From: Nitrososphaeria archaeon
Lineage (GTDB): Archaea; Thermoproteota; Nitrososphaeria; Nitrososphaerales; Nitrososphaeraceae
Direction: 5' to 3'
Length of the DNA stretch: 8,664 nt
NCBI GenBank assembly: GCA_021324715.1
Contig: JAJPIN010000197.1
Location: 1 to 8,664 of the forward strand
Position 1 is the first letter of the stretch, and each line of letters begins with the position of its first letter. The notes below the pieces were generated by a model that had not been told where the DNA came from, made no database searches, and saw only the letters and a program-made list of their open reading frames with translations. The position numbers and the translations under genes were made by a program. Of this stretch, positions 5,228-8,664 are shown piece by piece.

Positions 5228-5299
5228 GGTTTCAGGGAAAAATCCTATATTAGAAAATTCGGAATTTTGATACTACTACTTGGTTCCCTAAATGTTCTC

Positions 5300-5800
5300 T
5301 GATTAGGATCTAAGTCTTTAATCCACCAAAACTTCAATTACAGTAACAATATATCCTTTCATTAACTTGTAATTCACGGAAGACTTGACGGATGATAAAT
5401 CCTAGCTATTTCACCACATACATGACATTGTAACTAATTAGGAGCTTCAATTGGTTTGTCATTTTGTTCAAATTCAAAAATCCATTCTCGAAAGATAGAA
5501 TAGCAATTATGGCAGAACCTAATCTTTTCGGTTTCATCCCGTCTTCCCTTGATAACTCTATAGTCTCTTCTTACTATCCAGCCGCTTAAAACATTCTATT
5601 TTTAAGAGACTCATCAATATATTTTTCACCATTCCTTCAGGGAAGCAAAATTCACATGTCACGGATTCTCTGTAAAATGTAGTTTAGTAACGTTCTAGTC
5701 AAGAGCTAATCGGGAAAAATCGCTAATTTCTAAAGGATCGTTCACATCAGTGCAATCTGCATCCGGAATCGATCTGCCCCTTGTGGCGGTGGCTAACAAG
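5300..5800 (-). pseudogene. decayed zinc-knuckle (CxxC) protein gene
   Basis: There is no intact gene in the 650 bases between 5198 and 5849, but the minus strand carries clear coding remnants in changing frames. From upstream to downstream these are RSIPDADCTDVNDPLEISDF, ending at TAG 5695-5697; VTCEFCFPEGMVKNIL, with the first CxxC at 5645-5656; DETEKIRFCHNCYSIFREW, with a second CxxC at 5503-5514; a TAG at 5434-5436; LQCHVCGEIARIYHP, with a third CxxC at 5416-5427; then NERIYCYCN with CxC. Three or four cysteine knuckles in order suggest zinc-ribbon folds, perhaps a nucleic-acid-binding protein. Stops and frameshifts rule out a working product. The parent family is not recognised. Confidence 0.55.
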
Positions 5801-5801
5801 T

Positions 5802-5841
5802 AGAAGTATGGGATATTAAATTTGGAAATTTCTATACTTCT
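5802..5841 (-). terminator. 3' hairpin downstream of the ClC gene
   Basis: AGAAGTAT (5802-5809) and ATACTTCT (5834-5841) pair over 8 bp and enclose AAATTT-GG-AAATTT (5818-5831). The structure starts 8 bases past the ClC stop codon, so it is a likely 3'-end or terminator element, though no long T run follows. Confidence 0.45.
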
Positions 5842-5848
5842 GTGTCCA

Positions 5849-7762
5849 TTAATCTCTTAACTTGTTAATAACTTTACTATTCTTATCAAAATCTTTGTCT
5901 ACATAAAAATTATGTAAAGTATTATTATTCATATTTCTTTCCACTTTAATGTTTTCTAAATCAGGCAAGATTGGATCATTCGTATTATTCAATAATCTGT
6001 TTATATCGTTTATTGACAATGTGGCCAAGACTAATTTACTATCGTCTGGTGATATTATTGGAATTTCAGAGATGGCAGTTTTACTTATCAAGTCAAAATA
6101 ATCCAAAATGGGATCTAAGGGACGTAACATAGGTGGATCACATACCATATTACTTGCCACATTCATATCTTGAATTGTTGAAATATTTCTTAAATCCTCA
6201 ATATAGACCATTCCTTCAAACTTGTCATCATTATTAGTAACAACTAATGTATTAACGTTCAGGTCTCTCATTATTTGTATAGCATCATTTACTGTTGTAT
6301 TCTTATTTACGTTATAGAAATCTGGATTCATCACATCCTTTACCTGATAATTTTTTAACTTTGAATCATGTTTCTTAGCATTTAACAATTGCATCTTTAT
6401 ATTGGAAACATAATTTTTGTAAATATAGTTATCTTTACCGGAGATAATATTTGATATGATTACCGAAATGACAGTCGGAATAAGGAGAGTATAACTTCCA
6501 ACAATTTCGATCCCCATCACAATTGAAGAGATTGGAGTTCTAGTACTGGCAGTAAGGAAAGCAAAAATTGAGATCAAAGTAGCGGATGTTGTGTCAATAT
6601 ACATGAATATTCCAAAGGAGTGAAATAGTGTAATTAGAGCTGAGCCCATAAGACCACCTATAACCAAAGTTGGACCAAGTAGACCTGTACCATTCTTAGA
6701 TGCGTTGGAAACTGATGTGGCAAAGATTTTCATTAAAATTACCGGAAACATGATCCACAGCGGAAATATCTGATAATTACCAACTGTTCCAAGTTGTAAC
6801 CATCCATATCCGGTACCAAGAATCTCTGGAAACCCAATTGCGAATATCCCAATAATTAATCCCCCTAACGCAGGCTTGAAATAAAGTGGAATTTTAATAG
6901 TTTCAAAATGTTTTTGAAAAAAATGAACTGTCCTTACATATCCTATTCCTATTATCCCTATGATAGCTGCGATTACACCGTATGCTGCTAAAGATTGAAG
7001 ACTTGTTTTTGCAATAAACTCTTGTGGCACATATAAGAAAGATGGCCAATTTAGAATAATTCCTGAAATAATGTAACTTGTTATTGATGCCAAGAACACT
7101 GGAAAAAGAGATTTAATAATGAAATCCCTACGATATAGTAATTCCAAACTAAAAATTGCTCCGCCAAATGGTAATCTTAAGATGCCCCCTATAGCTGAAC
7201 CCATACCTGCAGTAATTGCAATACGAATTTCCTCATCATTAAGTTTGAAAACTCTACCTATTATTGATGCTAGTGTGGATCCAGTATGCGCTAGTGAATC
7301 TTCAATCCCACCACTGGTACCACTTCCTACTGCAAGAATATTGGAAAGAGTTCTTAAGGATGAAATTTTTAGACTAAATTGATTTTTCTTGTTGTGAAAT
7401 TCATCGCTAATCTCATCTATTCCATTCTTACCAAGAGCTGTTGATAATTTTGTTGAAAGTATTCCTATGATAAGTCCGACAAGTCCTAATATTATCGGGA
7501 TGAGCCATGGTTTGAGGACATACAATGTGTAATTGGAAGTCAACTTTGCTACGTCTTCCGGATTAGGTTGAATATATCTCACTATATCGCTAAGAAAAAA
7601 CGATGAAAAAATCCTGATAGCTTCATAGGCGGCAATTACCAATAAACCTGATAGTACTCCTATGATTATACCGATGACGGTCCATTTTCTAAGGTACGCT
7701 AGATCGAGGGTCGTCCAGTCAAATCTCCTAACAAACCTATCTAGGGCTGTCGATAAATTCAA
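5849..7762 (-). CDS. ClC-family chloride channel/transporter with tandem CBS domains
   Basis: 637 residues. Residues 28-445 are the multi-helix ClC core. Recognisable landmarks are GSG at 146-148, then G152-I153-E154-D155-S156 in the place of the usual GREGP (E154 = gating glutamate), G201-AIFSLE207 in the place of GxLFxxE, GTGYGWLQ near 316-323, G360-L-L-G-P364 in the place of GxFxP, and STRTP at 406-410. Residues about 473-590 hold two CBS motifs (VKDVMNP start; second from about 535), which in this family regulate gating, often by binding adenine nucleotides. The position of E. coli ClC E203 (internal proton glutamate) appears to be L208, which would fit uncoupled chloride flow rather than Cl-/H+ exchange; this rests on a by-eye alignment. 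Start: TTG 7762 is used because an in-frame TAA lies just upstream and the next Met is inside the core. Transcribed alone. Confidence 0.95.
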   Translation of the reverse strand: MNLSTALDRFVRRFDWTTLDLAYLRKWTVIGIIIGVLSGLLVIAAYEAIRIFSSFFLSDIVRYIQPNPEDVAKLTSNYTLYVLKPWLIPIILGLVGLIIGILSTKLSTALGKNGIDEISDEFHNKKNQFSLKISSLRTLSNILAVGSGTSGGIEDSLAHTGSTLASIIGRVFKLNDEEIRIAITAGMGSAIGGILRLPFGGAIFSLELLYRRDFIIKSLFPVFLASITSYIISGIILNWPSFLYVPQEFIAKTSLQSLAAYGVIAAIIGIIGIGYVRTVHFFQKHFETIKIPLYFKPALGGLIIGIFAIGFPEILGTGYGWLQLGTVGNYQIFPLWIMFPVILMKIFATSVSNASKNGTGLLGPTLVIGGLMGSALITLFHSFGIFMYIDTTSATLISIFAFLTASTRTPISSIVMGIEIVGSYTLLIPTVISVIISNIISGKDNYIYKNYVSNIKMQLLNAKKHDSKLKNYQVKDVMNPDFYNVNKNTTVNDAIQIMRDLNVNTLVVTNNDDKFEGMVYIEDLRNISTIQDMNVASNMVCDPPMLRPLDPILDYFDLISKTAISEIPIISPDDSKLVLATLSINDINRLLNNTNDPILPDLENIKVERNMNNNTLHNFYVDKDFDKNSKVINKLRD

Positions 7763-7784
7763 TTTTATTTATGGACATTGTGAT

Positions 7785-7794
7785 GAAATTAAAG
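7785..7794 (-). promoter_or_regulatory. TATA-like box for the ClC gene
   Basis: The minus strand reads ctttaatttc, centred about 28 bases before TTG 7762. This supports a near-leaderless transcript and the TTG start. Confidence 0.4.
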
Positions 7795-7911
7795 GCTGAT
7801 ATTCATTGAGCTCAGTTATTATTTACAATTTTTGTTAAAATTATTAGGTTCGAACATCTCATGAATATTTTTGAAACATATAGCTTCTTTACAGCTACAT
7901 ATTCACCCAAA

Positions 7912-7919
7912 TTTATATA
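7912..7919 (+). promoter_or_regulatory. consensus TATA box (TTTATATA) with CCAAA-type BRE
   Basis: TTTATATA is preceded by cccaaa, which resembles the archaeal BRE. Transcription would start near 7940, leaving a leader of about 15 bases before GTG 7956. It is the best promoter match in the window. Confidence 0.65.
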
Positions 7920-7955
7920 CTTAATTTAAATTACTCAAGAATATCCAATATATCA

Positions 7956-8135
7956 GTGAATATCTTCCTATTAGTAACTACCATATTTTGTATATTGCTA
8001 TTAGCATTTATCGCCTATGCATTTGTCAACAACAGTAATCTTAAATTAATCAATCAAGCTGCTAACACTGGTACTCAGTCGGGAGTTGATACATCCATTG
8101 ACAATGACACGGGAAATGAGACGGAAAACCAATAA
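7956..8135 (+). CDS. 59-residue membrane-anchored or secreted small protein (unknown function)
   Basis: Starts at GTG 7956 and ends at TAA 8133-8135. Residues 3-24 are a strong hydrophobic segment (FLLVTTIFCILLLAFIAYAFV), either an uncleaved anchor or a signal sequence. The remaining 35 residues are polar, Asn/Thr/Asp-rich, with sequons at N25, N50 and N54, as expected outside an archaeal cell. A consensus TATA box lies 40 bases upstream, so it is probably expressed. It is divergent from ClC and convergent with the 8205 gene, 69 bp away. No family is recognised. The short length leaves some doubt, but promoter, hydrophobic profile and composition agree. Confidence 0.6.
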   Translation: MNIFLLVTTIFCILLLAFIAYAFVNNSNLKLINQAANTGTQSGVDTSIDNDTGNETENQ

Positions 8136-8204
8136 ATTGAGTGATCATAGATTATCTTTAAGTTAGTTTATAGCCTTTAATTTTGAATGCCAATTTTTAT
8201 TACA

Positions 8205-8664
8205 TTAACTTACTTTCAGATCAAATAACGCCTGTTCTGGCGTGATGGGTATAAAATTAATTCCCACGACGGTTATTTTCAATAAGTATTCCCCCCCTTC
8301 TTGAAATTTATATGTTGGAAATACAATTCCTGCAGCTGTGTGCTGTACTGGCTGTCCGTATGCATCAGCAGTATTATACACCACTTTATTCATTTTACTT
8401 ATTACAAAATTCCAGTCAACATGAACCTGTACTGACTGTGTTGATGGTTGTCGAAAAGTAATCTTAAATTGCGTATCCTCATTCTTTGTCACTGGAAAAG
8501 GCTTAATTTGTAAATCTACAATGACACTTGTACCGTTCGTAGCTGTTTTAGTATCAGAAGAAGTAATTTGCACCGGTTTCGGAATTTGTCTATTATTTGC
8601 TGCTGTGGCATTAGTACTATTTGCTGCTGTGGCATTAGTACTATTTGCTGCTGTGGCATTAGTA
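8205..8664 (-). CDS. extracellular beta-sandwich protein with sequon-rich repeat, 5' partial
   Basis: The frame runs from the right window edge to TAA 8205, so the N-terminus is missing. A GTG at 8573 could be read as a start, but the frame continues upstream without a stop and includes a repeat of the same composition, so it is treated as partial. First come three copies of T-N-A-T-A-A-N-S, then NRQIPKPVQ, then about 115 residues with alternating strands (VIVDLQIKPFPV, TQFKITFRQ, VQVHVDWNFVI, GGEYLLKITVVGINF, ALFDLKVS), typical of an Ig-like or similar surface domain. No cysteine is present in the visible part. It is probably a secreted or cell-surface protein; function unknown. Confidence 0.8.
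   Translation of the reverse strand, partial: TNATAANSTNATAANSTNATAANNRQIPKPVQITSSDTKTATNGTSVIVDLQIKPFPVTKNEDTQFKITFRQPSTQSVQVHVDWNFVISKMNKVVYNTADAYGQPVQHTAAGIVFPTYKFQEGGEYLLKITVVGINFIPITPEQALFDLKVS
8593..8664 (-). repeat. 24-bp in-frame tandem repeat, three copies, reaching the window edge
   Basis: Units at 8593-8616, 8617-8640 and 8641-8664; the last two are identical and the first differs at one base. Each encodes T-N-A-T-A-A-N-S with two glycosylation sequons (N-A-T, and N-S-T across the junction). Near-identity at the DNA level means recent expansion. More copies may lie outside the window. Confidence 0.85.

Noticed and set aside
8593..8664. Three regular repeats as a CRISPR array
   Set aside because: The units are directly adjacent without spacers and in frame with a coding region.

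Overview
This 8.7-kb AT-rich window looks archaeal, most likely Nitrososphaerota (Thaumarchaeota) of the Nitrososphaerales / Nitrosocosmicus kind. The lineage is inferred from several features: TATA-type promoters 24-29 nt ahead of start codons with little or no leader, T-tract terminators, an amicyanin-like type 1 copper domain on a Ser/Asn/Met linker, and many small exported proteins rich in N-x-S/T sequons. There is no rRNA or other marker gene to confirm it. The region reads as accessory or decaying DNA: genes are sparse, several are broken, and long stretches lack intact genes.

Layout. At 1-437 (+) lies the C-terminal part of a blue-copper protein cut by the left edge. 438-681 is a spacer with a possible tRNA 3'-end scar. 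At 682-990 (-) is a small single-helix membrane protein with two cysteines. 1230-1808 (+) encodes a stand-alone HEPN-type protein with an intact RNxxxH motif. At 1999-2298 (+) is a paralogue of the 682-990 gene, interrupted by an in-frame TAG. 2300-2900 holds no intact gene, only what look like coding remnants and a 5'-half tRNA relic on the minus strand. 2920-3522 (-) encodes an exported beta-sandwich-like protein. 3623-3881 (-) encodes a small cysteine-rich exported protein whose signal peptide appears to be frameshifted.

3900-4900 is the most unusual stretch. It has no convincing gene but many inverted repeats, including three related hairpins built on (C)ACTGGTGGGSC / GGCCCACCAGT(G); two of them share an exact 16-bp block. 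4947-5198 (-) encodes another four-cysteine exported small protein with a clear promoter and terminator. 5300-5800 (-) appears to be a decayed zinc-knuckle protein gene.

5849-7762 (-) is a full-length ClC-family chloride channel/transporter with tandem CBS domains and divergent selectivity-filter motifs. 7956-8135 (+) encodes a 59-residue membrane-anchored or secreted peptide behind a strong TATA box. 8205-8664 (-) is the C-terminal end of an extracellular protein with an 8-residue, sequon-rich tandem repeat running off the right edge.

How they fit together. Most intact products are predicted to act at or outside the membrane (copper protein, ClC, cysteine-rich small proteins, sequon-rich surface proteins). 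The HEPN protein is the only clear candidate for an intracellular RNA-directed role. No complete defence system, CRISPR array, transposase or integrase gene is visible. The hairpin family, tRNA relics and pseudogenes suggest past insertion and decay.
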